Notes: generated from the sequence alone by a model not told the origin. A stretch of DNA of 64,000 bases from Erythrobacter sp. BLCC-B19 (GCF_028621955.1 NZ_CP117516.1:2316001-2380000), one strand, 5' to 3'; positions 47,315-57,052 are shown, numbered from the stretch's first letter. A program made the numbers and translations.

Positions 47315-48003
47315 GCTGCGGCCGAAAGCGCGGCGAGGATGCTCTCGAACAGCCGCCGCCCGTCCGCACCACCAAGCGAAGGATGAGCCGCCGGTTCGAT
47401 CGCCCTTTCGGGGTGCGGCATCATGCCCAGCACCCGGCCATTGGCGGAGAGCACCCCGGCAATGTCGCGCGCTGATCCGTTGACAGGCTCGGCATAGCGG
47501 AAGGCGATCCGGCCTTCGCCCTCGATCCGGTCGAGCGTTTCGGCATCGGCAAAATAGTTGCCATCATGATGCGCCACCGGAATGCGGATTGTCTCGCCCG
47601 GCTGGTAGCCCGCCATGAAGGGCGAAGCGGTGCCCTCAACCGTCAGGCCGACCGTGCGGCACACAAAGCGCTGGCCGGCATTGCGCAGCAGCGCGCCGGG
47701 CAGGAGGCGGGCTTCGGTCAGCACCTGAAAGCCGTTGCACACGCCCAGCACCGGGACGCCGCGCTCGGCTGCCGCGACAACCGCGCGCATGATCGGGCTG
47801 GTCGCCGCCATCGCGCCGGAACGCAGATAGTCGCCATAGGAAAAGCCGCCGGGCAATGCGATCAGGTCAAGCCCATCGGGCAGGTCGGCATCGCCGTGCC
47901 AGACCCGGATCGCAGGCGTGCCGGACACTGCCTCCAGCGCCGCTGTCATGTCCCGGTCGCAGTTCGATCCCGGGAAGGTGATGACCGCCGCCCGGAACGC
48001 CAT
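47311..48003 (-). CDS. purQ: Phosphoribosylformylglycinamidine synthase, glutaminase subunit
   Basis: A 230-residue class I glutamine amidotransferase that feeds ammonia to PurL. The nucleophile is in [11 protein letters not shown], and the PHPERA His-Glu pair completes the triad. [13 protein letters not shown] at the N-terminus and the [15 protein letters not shown] oxyanion region are typical of PurQ. It overlaps purS by one base and the GGDEF gene by 4 bp. purL is not in the window; purC lies 5.8 kb away on the same strand. Confidence 0.96.
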   Translation of the reverse strand: MAFRAAVITFPGSNCDRDMTAALEAVSGTPAIRVWHGDADLPDGLDLIALPGGFSYGDYLRSGAMAATSPIMRAVVAAAERGVPVLGVCNGFQVLTEARLLPGALLRNAGQRFVCRTVGLTVEGTASPFMAGYQPGETIRIPVAHHDGNYFADAETLDRIEGEGRIAFRYAEPVNGSARDIAGVLSANGRVLGMMPHPERAIEPAAHPSLGGADGRRLFESILAALSAAA

Positions 48004-48236
48004 CAGTCTGCACCCTCAATGGTGAAGCTTTCGATCACGGTGTTGGCGAGCAGCTTTTCGCACATCGCCTTGATCGTGTCGTGATCGGTGCCATCGGCCA
48101 GATCGAGTTCGATCAACCGGCCGATGCGGACATCCTCGACCCCTTCAAAGCCCAGCCCCTCGAGCGCATGGTGAACCGCGCGGCCCTGCGGGTCGAGCAC
48201 GCCGGGCTTCAGTCGGACAAGGACGCGCACTTGCAT
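48003..48236 (-). CDS. purS: Phosphoribosylformylglycinamidine synthase subunit PurS
   Basis: A 77-residue small subunit of the PurLQS complex, with [19 protein letters not shown] and the C-terminal [12 protein letters not shown]. It bridges PurL and PurQ. ATG 48236 gives the standard length. It shares a 301-base divergent promoter region with the TonB receptor gene. Confidence 0.94.
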   Translation of the reverse strand: MQVRVLVRLKPGVLDPQGRAVHHALEGLGFEGVEDVRIGRLIELDLADGTDHDTIKAMCEKLLANTVIESFTIEGAD

Positions 48237-48537
48237 GGCTGGATGCTCCAAATTGGTCGGGCCTGTTGGCGGAGCGCTATAGCGTCCCGGCGGGCAGGCG
48301 CAATCGCGGTGATGGGGCTTGTGCACCGGCAGGGGTAGCGGTCTTGGTTCGCGATGGTGTCACATTCCTGTCGCGAGACCTGCACGAATGTAACCTTGTT
48401 GCAACAACTGCCACAAGAACGCCGTCCAGTGGCGACATCCACGCAACAACATGGGTCTGTCGCCTCGCGCGAATCGCGCAAAAATGTCACCGCGCGCTCC
48501 ACCCACTCTCCATTCGTCCAAACCAGGGGGTTGTTCG
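48237..48537. promoter_or_regulatory. Divergent promoter region between purS and a TonB receptor gene
   Basis: No gene is seen in these 301 bases. A perfect 12 bp palindrome, TTGTTGCAACAA, lies at 48396-48407 and could be an operator for the receptor gene. Confidence 0.55.
48396..48407. promoter_or_regulatory. 12 bp perfect palindrome, candidate operator
   Basis: TTGTTGCAACAA is self-complementary over 12 bases. It lies about 130 bases upstream of the TonB receptor start. The binding protein is unknown. Confidence 0.45.
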
Positions 48538-50766
48538 ATGACACACCGCTTTTCTGCCATTCGTGCCGTATGGGCCGGTTCGACCGTGCTCGCCGCTGCC
48601 GCCTTCGGCCTTGCCGCACCTGCCGCCGCGCAGGATGAGGCTGCCGCGACCGAGGCTGACGGACAGCTTGCCACCATCATCGTGACCGCCAACCGGCGCG
48701 AGGAAAACCTGCAGGATGTGCCCGTCTCGGCTGACATCCTCGATGCCGAGCGCGTCACCGCGATCTTCAGCGCCACGGCCGATATCACCGCGCTGGCCGG
48801 CACCGCGCCGGGCCTTAACGTCGAAAGCTCGAACGGCCGCGTCGCCCCGCGCTTCTACATCCGCGGCCTCGGCAACACCGATTTCGATCTCGCCGCATCG
48901 CAGCCGGTCTCGGTGCTGCTCGACGATGTCGTGATGGAAAACGTCACCCTCAAGAGCTTCCCGATCTTCGATGTCGAACGCGTCGAAGTGCTGCGCGGGC
49001 CGCAGGGCACGCTGTTCGGGCGCAACACCCCGGCAGGGATCGTCAAGATCGACTCGGTCAAGCCCAGCCACGACACCAGCGTCAATGCCGCCCTGTCGTT
49101 CGGCAGCCTTGATACCTTCGCCCTGAGCGGCGCGGTAGGCGGCTCGATCGTGCCCGATGTGCTCGCTTTCCGCGTTTCGGCCCAGCTCCAGAGCCGCGGC
49201 GACTGGATCAGCAACGGCTTCACCGGCGATGAAAATTCGCTCGGCGGCTATGAAGACGTCGCGGTGCGCGGCCAGTTGCTGTTCACCCCCACTGAGCGGG
49301 CGAGCATCCTTGCCGCGGTCAATTTCCGCGACCTTGCCGGTTCCTCGACCTTCTTCCGCGCCAACATCCTCGGGCCGGGCAACAACAACCTCAACGCCAA
49401 TTATGATCGCGACACGGTGTTCTATGATGCCGGGGGCGGGAACAAGGCGAACTACCAGCAGTTCGGCGCGACGCTGACCGCGTCCTACGAATTCGACGGC
49501 GCGACCCTGACCTCGATCACCAGCCACTGGACCTCCGAAGGCTCCAGCCGCGGCGACATCGACGGCGGCTTTGGCGCGGTGTTCCTGCCGGGCGGCGGCG
49601 GGCCGGGCCTGATCCCGTTCCCCTCGGACACGCAGGATTCGATCGACCTCAAGCAGACCACGCAGGAAGTGCGCCTCGCCTCCAACGGCGACGGCCCGCT
49701 CAGCTGGCAGGTTGGCGGCTTCTATTTCGACAGCGATTTCGACGTCTCGACGGTCGGCTTCACCTTCCCGCCGCCGGTCACCGTCAATCACACCAACGAG
49801 GCTTGGGCGCTGTTCGGGCAGGTGTCGTACCAGCTGACCGAAAAGCTGCGCGTCACCGGCGGCCTGCGCTACACCGATGACGAAAAGGACTTCGTTGTCC
49901 TCTCGGGCGCTGCGCCGCAGCCGCGCAGCGTGGGCGATGAAAACATCGACTGGGACATCAGCCTGTTCGGCGACGTCACCGACAACGCCAGCGTCTATGC
50001 CAAGGTCGCCAATTCGTTCCGCGGCCCGACCATCCAGGGCCGCGACGTCGCCTTCTTCAGCGCGCCTTCGGTCGCCCAGTCGGAGAACATCACCTCCTAC
50101 GAAGTCGGCTTCAAGAGCGAGCTGGCTGACCGCCGCGTGCGGTTGAATGGCGCGGCCTATTACTACACCGTCGATGATCCGCAGTTCACGGCTGTGGGCG
50201 GCGCGGGCAATCTCGTGCAGCTGATCAACGCCAACAAGGGCGAAGCGTGGGGCGTGGAAATGGACGGCGCGTTCCAGATCTCGCCCGAGTTTCTGGTGAC
50301 GCTTGGGGTCGCCTACAACAACACCGCGATCAAGGATTCGACCCTTGCGGTGGGCACCTGCTTCCAGTGCACTGTGACCGACCGCACCGTGACCTTGGGC
50401 GGAGCGACCCGCGCGCTGGTGAACAACAATCCCTTCCCCAACGCACCCGAATGGAGCGGCGATTTCACCGCGCGTTATAGCATCCCGGTGGGCAATTCGG
50501 GTGAGTTCTTCATCTTCACCGACTGGGTCTATCTCGGCGAGACCAACTTCCTCCTCTACGAAAGCCGCGAATTCAACGCCGGCAGCCGGATCGAGGGCGG
50601 TCTGAAGATCGGCTATGCGGGCGATAACGGCCAGTGGGAAGTTGCCGCCTTTGCGCGCAACATCACCGACGAGGACAACGTGCTCGGCGTGATCGACTTC
50701 AACAACAACACCGCTTTCGTGAACGATCCGCGCATCATCGGCGCGATGGTGAGCGTGAAGTACTAA
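48538..50766 (+). CDS. TonB-dependent outer-membrane receptor
   Basis: A 742-residue receptor. The signal peptide (to about residue 32, PAAAQ) is followed by a TonB box-like ATIIVTANRREENLQDVPVS. The plug domain holds PRFYIRGLGNTDF and VERVEVLRGPQGTLFGRNTPAG. The 22-strand barrel ends in IIGAMVSVKY with the aromatic C-terminal residue needed for assembly. This is the sphingomonad type of receptor for siderophores, sugars or other large solutes. No ligand is suggested by neighbours; the downstream M16 peptidase is convergent. Confidence 0.93.
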   Translation: MTHRFSAIRAVWAGSTVLAAAAFGLAAPAAAQDEAAATEADGQLATIIVTANRREENLQDVPVSADILDAERVTAIFSATADITALAGTAPGLNVESSNGRVAPRFYIRGLGNTDFDLAASQPVSVLLDDVVMENVTLKSFPIFDVERVEVLRGPQGTLFGRNTPAGIVKIDSVKPSHDTSVNAALSFGSLDTFALSGAVGGSIVPDVLAFRVSAQLQSRGDWISNGFTGDENSLGGYEDVAVRGQLLFTPTERASILAAVNFRDLAGSSTFFRANILGPGNNNLNANYDRDTVFYDAGGGNKANYQQFGATLTASYEFDGATLTSITSHWTSEGSSRGDIDGGFGAVFLPGGGGPGLIPFPSDTQDSIDLKQTTQEVRLASNGDGPLSWQVGGFYFDSDFDVSTVGFTFPPPVTVNHTNEAWALFGQVSYQLTEKLRVTGGLRYTDDEKDFVVLSGAAPQPRSVGDENIDWDISLFGDVTDNASVYAKVANSFRGPTIQGRDVAFFSAPSVAQSENITSYEVGFKSELADRRVRLNGAAYYYTVDDPQFTAVGGAGNLVQLINANKGEAWGVEMDGAFQISPEFLVTLGVAYNNTAIKDSTLAVGTCFQCTVTDRTVTLGGATRALVNNNPFPNAPEWSGDFTARYSIPVGNSGEFFIFTDWVYLGETNFLLYESREFNAGSRIEGGLKIGYAGDNGQWEVAAFARNITDEDNVLGVIDFNNNTAFVNDPRIIGAMVSVKY

Positions 50767-50816
50767 GACCTAAAGGGAGGGCCGCCCCGATCCGGGGCGG
50801 AACACCAGACGGGGAA

Positions 50817-50846
50817 AGCCGGCAGGGGGCGACCTGCCGGCTTTTT
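50817..50846. terminator. Strong terminator shared by convergent genes
   Basis: AGCCGGCAGG at 50817-50826 pairs perfectly with CCTGCCGGCT at 50833-50842, followed by five T residues. A second hairpin (CCGCCCC/GGGGCGG) lies at about 50782-50800. They end the receptor transcript; the T run abuts the stop of the leftward M16 gene. Confidence 0.9.
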
Positions 50847-53743
50847 CATTTCTCCGCTGCAGGCGCGGCGCCAGCGGCGCCTTCGGGCAGCACGGTGAAT
50901 TCGACCGCGCCATCGGGCACCAGATATTTCAGCGCCATCCGGTGAATATCCTCAGGCGTGATCGCGGCCATGATGCCGGGCGCGTCGAAATATTCGGCGA
51001 TATTCTCCGGCTCGCTCTGCGCGCGCGAGGCGAGGGTGATCCACCCGCCCAGATCCTTCAGGTAATTGTTATAGCTTTCGAAATAGGGCTTGCGCGCCCG
51101 TTCGATGATATCGGGATCGAGCGGCCCGGCACGCAGGTCGGCGATCAGTTGCGCAAGCGCGGCGCGGCTCGGTTCGACCTGATCGACCGCGACCGAGGTG
51201 CTGATCGTGAAGGTGCCGAAGCCGGGATAATGCTCGCTGGTGTCAGAGCCCGCCGAGGGCGAATAGGCCTGCCCCAACTGCTCGCGCAAGCGGTCGGTCA
51301 ATTCCAGTCGCACGATCCGGGCGAGCAGGTTGAGCCGCAGGGCTTCCGCCTGATCGCTGTCGTCCGTGGTCGGCCAGACCCAATTGAGCAGCGCCTGATC
51401 GGCCTCGCCCTGATGGGTCAGCATTTTCTGCCCGCGGGTCTTGGTGAAGCTGACGATCCGCGCTTCGGGGCGAGGCTGGAACTCCGCCTCGCGCGGGGGC
51501 AGCGCGCCGAAGGTCGATGCGACCGCCGCGATCGCTTCGCCCTCGTCGAGATCACCCGCCAGCCCGATCTCGATCGCGCCCGATTGCAGGCGGTCACCGA
51601 TCACGCCCTTGAGCTGGTTGAAATCGAGCGCGAAGAACTCCTCCTTGGGACGCAGGGCAAAACGCGGGTCGCCATCGTGGATGACCCCGCCCTGCGCCGC
51701 CGCCAGCGCGCGGGCAGGGGTGGAGGTGAGGGTGTTGAAGAAGTTGTCGATCCCCTTGCGGAACCGCTCGACCGCCTCGGGCCGGTAGCCGGGATCGGTG
51801 ATCAGCGCGGCGATGACCTGCATCTGCAACAGCAGATCGCGCGGGGTGGTGATGGCCGAGGCGGTGAAGGCGTCGGTATCGCGCCCGAAGCTGAAACCGA
51901 CGCTGCGCCCTGCCAGCATCGTCGCCAGCTCGTCACGGCTGTGCTTGCCAAGCCCGCCGCCTTCCAGCGATCCCGCCAGATAGGTCGCCAGCGGCGCTTC
52001 CTTGGTGTTCAGCAGGTTGCCGCCGTCGAGCGCGAGCGAAAAGGCAATCCGATCCTTGCGCACATCGGTGCGCTTGAGGTTGAGCCGCACGCCATTGGCA
52101 AACACGATGCGGCGGATGCCGAGGCGTTCCTCGAGCGTATCGGACACGATCGTTCCGGGCGTGCCGAAATCGCTGTAGCCGAACACCAGCGGACCGGTGT
52201 CAGCGGGCGCGGCGATGGCGAGCGCCATGCCTTCGTCGAAGGCCGCGCGCAGGGCCGCCTCGCCGCCATCGGGTGCAGAGCGACCCTCGAACCGGATCAG
52301 CGGCTCCTCAAGTGGCGCAGCGTCGGCTTTCACGGCCTGCCAAAGCGCTTGCGGGGTCAGTTCCGGCGCGAGGCGCTCGAATTCTGCGAGCTGCCATTGG
52401 GGCGTGGTCGGCACCCGCTCGTCGCTTGCCAGCCCGAGCGCGCCGCCGACGAAAACGGCATTGCTGCGCGTGTCGGCCGACTTCACCGCGTTCTCCAGCG
52501 ATGTGCGGATATTGGCGAGTTGTTCGTCGACCTCGGCCTGGGTGAAGCCGTAGGTCAGCGCCTGATTGACCTCGCGCACGGCGGCCAGCATCCCCTTTTT
52601 CCACTCGCCATCTGCGCTGCTGATGCCGAGGCTGGTGATGCGCGCTTCCTCGAAGATGTCGCCGGTGCCGTAGCTCGCGGCGCGAAACGGCGCGTCGCCT
52701 GCAAGGGCAAGGCGCGCAAGGCGCCGGTTGATGATGCCATAGCCGACGCTGCGCAGCAGATCGGTGCGGCGATTGGCGATGGTGTCGGGCTCGTCGCGCC
52801 ACGGCGCAAGGCGGCTGATCGATGCGCTTTCGGCAAGTGCCGGATCGAGGTGAATGTCGGTCTTGCCTTTGGCGGTCACATCGATCGGGCCGACCTCGGG
52901 CTCGGCGGGGGCAGGGGCCGGTGCCCAGTCGGCAAAGCGCGCCTTGATGGCGGCCTCGACCACGTCGACCGGATAGTCGCCGACCACCACCAGCACCGTG
53001 TTGGCGGGGGTGTAAGTGCGGCGGTAGAGCGCCCGGATCTGCTCTGCCGTGGCCTTCTCCAGCACCTCCAGCGTGCCGATCGGGATGCGGTCGCCATAGC
53101 GCGCGTCGGGGGCGAGGAATTCGACATTGTCCTCGAAATTGCGCTGCTGAAAGCCCGCCCGGTCGCGCCGCTCTGCCAGGATCACGCCGCGCTCGCGATC
53201 GACCGCACCTTGCGTGATGGTAAGCTCGCTCGCGGTCTCGCGCATCAGCATCAGCGCGGTGCCCAGCAGTGCCTCGTCATTGCGGGGCAGGTTGAGCATA
53301 TAGGTGATCGCCTCGAACCCGGTCGAAGCATTGGTGTCGGCGCCGAAGGCCAGCCCCTCGCGTTCGAGCAGCTTGACCATTTCGCCCTCGGGGATGCCCT
53401 TCGATCCGTTGAAGGCCATGTGTTCGAGATAGTGGGAGAGGCCGCGTTCGGTCTCGGTTTCCTCCAGCGCGCCCGAATCGATCCGCATCCGCACCAGCGC
53501 AGTGCCCGCCGGGGTGGCATTCTGGCGGATGACATAGCGCATCCCGTTCGGAAGCTGCCCGAAGGTGTATCCCGGATCGACCGGCACATCGCTCGTCTCG
53601 AAGGCCCAGACCGGTGCGGGGGTGGTGGTCGTGGTGGTGGCGGGCGCTTCGGCGGCGGGGGCATCCTGCGCGGCAAGCGCGGTGCTGAAGGCAAGCGGTG
53701 ACAGCGCCAGCAGCAGGCCGGCGGCAAGGGGGAAATTCCGCAT
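50846..53743 (-). CDS. M16 family zinc metallopeptidase
   Basis: A 965-residue exported peptidase. The signal peptide (MRNFPLAAGLLLALSPLAFSTALA) is followed by an Ala/Thr/Pro linker. The inverted zinc motif HYLEH is at 104-108 (RGLSHYLEHMAFNG), and the downstream glutamate region is in place. It has the duplicated-half architecture of insulinase/pitrilysin-type proteases, with an active N-terminal half and an inactive C-terminal half. Located in the periplasm, it may clear small peptides such as used signal or lasso-type peptides. ATG 53743 was chosen over 53779 because of the signal peptide. Confidence 0.93.
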   Translation of the reverse strand: MRNFPLAAGLLLALSPLAFSTALAAQDAPAAEAPATTTTTTPAPVWAFETSDVPVDPGYTFGQLPNGMRYVIRQNATPAGTALVRMRIDSGALEETETERGLSHYLEHMAFNGSKGIPEGEMVKLLEREGLAFGADTNASTGFEAITYMLNLPRNDEALLGTALMLMRETASELTITQGAVDRERGVILAERRDRAGFQQRNFEDNVEFLAPDARYGDRIPIGTLEVLEKATAEQIRALYRRTYTPANTVLVVVGDYPVDVVEAAIKARFADWAPAPAPAEPEVGPIDVTAKGKTDIHLDPALAESASISRLAPWRDEPDTIANRRTDLLRSVGYGIINRRLARLALAGDAPFRAASYGTGDIFEEARITSLGISSADGEWKKGMLAAVREVNQALTYGFTQAEVDEQLANIRTSLENAVKSADTRSNAVFVGGALGLASDERVPTTPQWQLAEFERLAPELTPQALWQAVKADAAPLEEPLIRFEGRSAPDGGEAALRAAFDEGMALAIAAPADTGPLVFGYSDFGTPGTIVSDTLEERLGIRRIVFANGVRLNLKRTDVRKDRIAFSLALDGGNLLNTKEAPLATYLAGSLEGGGLGKHSRDELATMLAGRSVGFSFGRDTDAFTASAITTPRDLLLQMQVIAALITDPGYRPEAVERFRKGIDNFFNTLTSTPARALAAAQGGVIHDGDPRFALRPKEEFFALDFNQLKGVIGDRLQSGAIEIGLAGDLDEGEAIAAVASTFGALPPREAEFQPRPEARIVSFTKTRGQKMLTHQGEADQALLNWVWPTTDDSDQAEALRLNLLARIVRLELTDRLREQLGQAYSPSAGSDTSEHYPGFGTFTISTSVAVDQVEPSRAALAQLIADLRAGPLDPDIIERARKPYFESYNNYLKDLGGWITLASRAQSEPENIAEYFDAPGIMAAITPEDIHRMALKYLVPDGAVEFTVLPEGAAGAAPAAEK

Positions 53744-53829
53744 GGAAATCAGGCGTCTCTCTCGGGTCATTGGCGACACCTGAGAGACTAGCGCGCAAAA
53801 CCGGCCTGTCAGCCTATTTCTTGAGCGGC

Positions 53830-54633
53830 CTACTTCTTGAGCGGCGGCGGCCCGCGCAGACGCGAGCGCGCGTGGGACAGGTCGAACACTTCGCCTGGGC
53901 CGGTGTCATCGCCGTTCAGCAGGCCGAGGCGGCGGGCGACTTCGCGGTAAGCCTCTTCCTCGCCGCCCAGATCGCGGCGGAACCGGTCCTTGTCGAGCTT
54001 CTCGCCGGTTGCCATGTCCCACAGGCGGCAGCCATCGGGGCTGATCTCGTCGGCGAGGATCACGCGGCTGTAATCGCCGTCGTAAAGCCGGCCGAATTCG
54101 AGCTTGAAGTCGACCAGACGAATGTCGATCGCGGCGAACATCCCGCACATGAAGTCATTGATGCGGATCGCCATCGAGGAGATGTCGTGCATCTCCTCGT
54201 TCGATGCCCAGTTGAAACAGGCAATGTGTTCTTCAGCAACCAGCGGATCGCCGAGCGCATCGTCCTTGAAGTAATATTCGATCAGGGTGTGCGGAAGCGG
54301 CTCGCCTTCGGGGATGCCGAGGCGCTTGGAGATCGACCCTGCCGCGACATTGCGCACCACCACTTCCAGAGGGATGATGTCGACCTGCCGGATCAGCTGC
54401 TCGCGCATATTGAGGCGGCGGATGAAGTGGGTCGGAATGCCGATGTGGGCGAGGCGGGTGAAGACATGCTCGCTGATGCGATTGTTGATCACGCCCTTGC
54501 CGTTGATCGTGCCCTTCTTCTCGGCGTTGAAGGCGGTCGCATCATCCTTGAAATACTGGATCAGCGTGCCGGGCTCCGGCCCTTCGTAAAGGATCTTGGC
54601 CTTGCCTTCGTAAAGCTTGGTGCGGCGGGACAT
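53830..54633 (-). CDS. purC: Phosphoribosylaminoimidazole-succinocarboxamide synthase (SAICAR synthase)
   Basis: A 267-residue purine enzyme that couples aspartate to CAIR with [19 protein letters not shown] opens the protein; the conserved region [10 protein letters not shown] and the ATP-binding IISDEISPDG-like segment ([14 protein letters not shown]) are present. It is on the same strand as purS and purQ but lies 5.6 kb upstream of purS, with an M16 peptidase and a TonB receptor in between. purC usually adjoins purS and purQ, so this separation is unusual. tRNA-Phe lies just upstream on the same strand. Confidence 0.96.
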   Translation of the reverse strand: MSRRTKLYEGKAKILYEGPEPGTLIQYFKDDATAFNAEKKGTINGKGVINNRISEHVFTRLAHIGIPTHFIRRLNMREQLIRQVDIIPLEVVVRNVAAGSISKRLGIPEGEPLPHTLIEYYFKDDALGDPLVAEEHIACFNWASNEEMHDISSMAIRINDFMCGMFAAIDIRLVDFKLEFGRLYDGDYSRVILADEISPDGCRLWDMATGEKLDKDRFRRDLGGEEEAYREVARRLGLLNGDDTGPGEVFDLSHARSRLRGPPPLKK

Positions 54634-54671
54634 CGGCACTTTCCCCTTGGGCGTTTGGCCCTTTCAGCGAA

Positions 54672-54746
54672 TGGTGCCCGAGGGCGGATTTGAACCACCG
54701 ACACGCGGATTTTCAATCCGCTGCTCTACCCCTGAGCTACTCGGGC
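54672..54746 (-). tRNA. tRNA-Phe (GAA)
   Basis: A 75-base cloverleaf is read on the minus strand, with the acceptor stem GCCCGAG/CTCGGGC and an encoded CCA end (54672-54674). The anticodon loop TTGAAAA holds GAA for phenylalanine. The T arm GGTGG-TTCAAAT-CCGCC is normal. Confidence 0.97.
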
Positions 54747-54865
54747 ATTCGCTGCGAGCGACGGGCCAAGCGGCCCGGCGAGCAAATGAGAGCGGCCCTA
54801 TGGCGAAGGCGGCGGGGGTTGGCAAGGGGATTTGTCGCAGCCCGGCAGGATTATTGCGCGCAGTC

Positions 54866-55051
54866 TCAATCCTGCTCGCGCCAGCTGTCCTGTGCGAGTT
54901 CCTCCGGGTCGGCGGGCGGGCCGGGGACGGCGTAGGAATCGGAGAACCAGCGCGCCAGATCGCGGTCGCGGCAGCGCGCCGAGCAGAACGGATGGTGGTC
55001 CGGGTGGCGCGGCTTGCGACAGATCGGGCAGGGTTTGGAGGCGAGGGTCAT
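54866..55051 (-). CDS. yacG: DNA gyrase inhibitor YacG
   Basis: A 61-residue zinc-ribbon protein with CPICRKP...FCSARCRDRDLARW, a four-Cys zinc site. E. coli YacG binds GyrB and inhibits gyrase. The C-terminal acidic tail (PPADPEELAQDSW) is also typical. Its ATG overlaps the upstream RNase E/G gene stop as ATGA. Confidence 0.93.
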   Translation of the reverse strand: MTLASKPCPICRKPRHPDHHPFCSARCRDRDLARWFSDSYAVPGPPADPEELAQDSWREQD

Positions 55052-56010
55052 GTGTCCAGAAGCTGGGCATTGGCGGCTTCGATGGCAAGACCGGGATCGG
55101 CGGCAATCCGCACCTCGCGCCCCGTTCGGCGTGCCAGTTCGTCAAGCCAGGGCTGTTTCAGCTTGGCCTTGAGCGCGGGGTGAGCGCGCAGTTCAAGCAC
55201 GCGGCCGATGCCGTCATCCGCTGCCAGTTCGGCGCGCCGCATCGCCATGCGCGCGGCCATGCCAAGCCTTGCGGTGGCGAATCGGTGCCGCAGCGAGGGG
55301 CCGGTCAGCCGCGCGACCAGTTGCACGAAGCCGAAACCGTTGATCGCGGTGCGTTCATGCGGCCAATCCGCCAGCGCGGCGTCCAGTGCCGCATCGACCG
55401 CGCGGCGATCCTCCTTGGTCGGGAGCGTCGGGAAGTCGATCCCGATATTGCCGCCAAGGTCGAACCACGCCAGCGCCTGCGCAATCGCGGGGACGGCAGC
55501 GAGCGCCACGTCGCGCGGCGCGCCGACCCCGTCGATGTCGATCACCGTCATCGCGGGGGTGACGCTGACGAGAATCTCCCCGCCGGAAAAGTCGAGACTT
55601 GCTGAGGACGCCGCGTGCCACACCTCTTCCCACAAGCCTGCGGGGAAGCGCCGGACGATGCGGCCTTCGGGCAGCGCGGCGGCAGGCGGCGCGGTGTCAG
55701 CACCGGCAACCCGCGCCTGCGCGCGCTTCAATCGCCCGCGCTCGGCAATCGCCGCGCGGGTGATGACGAGGTCGAGGCTCTGGCCCTCGGTCACTTGCGG
55801 CGGCAGGTGATCGACCAGCGCCTCGGTGCCGCCCTCCAGCAGCGCGACCCCGCGGCGGGTGCCCTTGAGCTTGGCGGTGAGCCTGCCGGTTGCGCGCGTG
55901 CCTGCGGCAATCTCACCCGGCCACATGACCTTGGCGGCCAGCACCCACTCGCCCTCGATCAGCAAGGCGCGGGTTTCCGCGATCCCCTGCTCGATCAGCC
56001 ACTCAGCCAA
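55048..56010 (-). CDS. Short RNase E/G family protein
   Basis: A 320-residue homologue of the RNase E/G catalytic core. The metal-binding acidic residues occur in TPAMTVIDIDGV and GGNIGIDFPTLP. Compared with full-length RNase E it lacks the S1 domain, the zinc-link CPxCxG and the scaffold tail. This compact form is common beside maf and yacG in alphaproteobacteria. It overlaps maf by 8 bp and yacG by 4 bp. RNA targets are unknown. Confidence 0.9.
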   Translation of the reverse strand: MAEWLIEQGIAETRALLIEGEWVLAAKVMWPGEIAAGTRATGRLTAKLKGTRRGVALLEGGTEALVDHLPPQVTEGQSLDLVITRAAIAERGRLKRAQARVAGADTAPPAAALPEGRIVRRFPAGLWEEVWHAASSASLDFSGGEILVSVTPAMTVIDIDGVGAPRDVALAAVPAIAQALAWFDLGGNIGIDFPTLPTKEDRRAVDAALDAALADWPHERTAINGFGFVQLVARLTGPSLRHRFATARLGMAARMAMRRAELAADDGIGRVLELRAHPALKAKLKQPWLDELARRTGREVRIAADPGLAIEAANAQLLDT

Positions 56011-56575
56011 TGGGGAAACCCGCCGCCTTGAGAAGCGCGCGCGTGTGATAGAGCGGCAGGCCCATCACGCCCGAATGGCTGCCCCTTATCCATGCGATCA
56101 GGCCTTCTGCGGCGCCCTGGATGGCATAGCCGCCCGCCTTGCCGCGCCATTCGCCGCCTGCGAGGTAGGCCGCGATCTCCTCGGACGAGAGGCGCTTGAA
56201 GCACACTACCGTCTCATCCAGCCGTTCGCGCAAGGTGCCGTCGGGCGCGCGCAGGACGATGCTGGAGAGCACCTGATGCCGCCGTCCGCTCATCAATTCG
56301 AGACAGGCGCGGGCTTCTGCTTCGGTTTCGGTCTTGGGCAGGATGCGCCGTCCCACCGCCACCACGGTGTCGCCCGCCAGCAAGAAGCCGGGGGCGTCCA
56401 CCGCCAACGCCTTCTCGCGCCCCATGCGCAGGGCATAGGCGCGGGGGAGTTCGCTTTTGAGCGGCGTCTCATCGATATCGGCCGGCACCACCGCATCGGG
56501 CGCAAGGCCGAGCCGCCCCAGCAGCTCGCGCCGCCGGGGTGATGCCGATGCCAGTGTCAGGTGCGCTGCGCCCAT
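56003..56575 (-). CDS. maf: Maf-like nucleotide pyrophosphatase
   Basis: A 190-residue house-cleaning pyrophosphatase acting on non-canonical nucleotides. The start motif LTLASASPRRRELL, ADIDETPL, LLAGDTVVAVG and GKAGGYAIQGAA are characteristic. ATG 56575 was chosen; TTG 56590 directly after infA is possible. It is in the operon infA-maf-RNase E/G-yacG. Confidence 0.93.
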   Translation of the reverse strand: MGAAHLTLASASPRRRELLGRLGLAPDAVVPADIDETPLKSELPRAYALRMGREKALAVDAPGFLLAGDTVVAVGRRILPKTETEAEARACLELMSGRRHQVLSSIVLRAPDGTLRERLDETVVCFKRLSSEEIAAYLAGGEWRGKAGGYAIQGAAEGLIAWIRGSHSGVMGLPLYHTRALLKAAGFPIG

Positions 56576-56590
56576 CTGGGCCGCAGACAA

Positions 56591-56836
56591 TTACTGCGGG
56601 CCGGGGCCGCCGCGACCCGGCATGAAGCGGTAGGTGATGCGCGCCTTGGTGAGATCGTAGGGCGTGAGTTCGCACAGCACTTCATCGCCGACCAGCACAC
56701 GAATGCGGTTCTTGCGCATCTTGCCCGCCGTGTGGCCGAGCACTTCATGGCCGTTTTCAAGCTCCACCCGGAACATCGCATTGGGCAGCAACTCAACCAC
56801 GCGCCCGCGCATTTCGAGGAGTTCTTCCTTGGCCAT
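56591..56836 (-). CDS. infA: Translation initiation factor IF-1
   Basis: An 81-residue S1-fold protein that binds the 30S A site during initiation. [45 protein letters not shown] is nearly invariant. It is about nine residues longer than the usual 72 because of a Gly-rich tail (GRGGPGPQ). It leads the operon of maf, RNase E/G and yacG. Confidence 0.97.
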   Translation of the reverse strand: MAKEELLEMRGRVVELLPNAMFRVELENGHEVLGHTAGKMRKNRIRVLVGDEVLCELTPYDLTKARITYRFMPGRGGPGPQ

Positions 56837-56963
56837 GTAATTCCTTCAAGTCGGTTGCGGCGCACAATACGCCCGTCGATTGCTGGCCGCGCTTTAGCGA
56901 TGCGGGAACCAAAAGGGAAGGCTCGTGCGTTAGTGGCCGGAAGACAAGAAAAAATGCTGAGAA

Positions 56964-56978
56964 TGCGATTTATTCGCA
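56964..56978. promoter_or_regulatory. Fur-like palindromic operator before a TonB receptor
   Basis: TGCGATTTATTCGCA is a 15 bp palindrome (arms TGCGA and TCGCA) 74 bases upstream of the receptor ATG. It resembles the alphaproteobacterial Fur/Mur-type site as I recall it. Iron- or metal-dependent control is inference. Confidence 0.5.
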
Positions 56979-57052
56979 ATTCTTTGCAGACATGATTATG
57001 CGCGGGCCGGCAGCCACAGGCTGTCGCCGCCAGACTGATTCGAAGGGACACA

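Noticed and set aside
50942-53701. A 919-codon open frame antisense to the M16 peptidase gene
   Set aside because: It is the mirror of a GC-rich, biased coding sequence; the peptide has no recognisable domain, and the minus-strand gene has a signal peptide and zinc motif.
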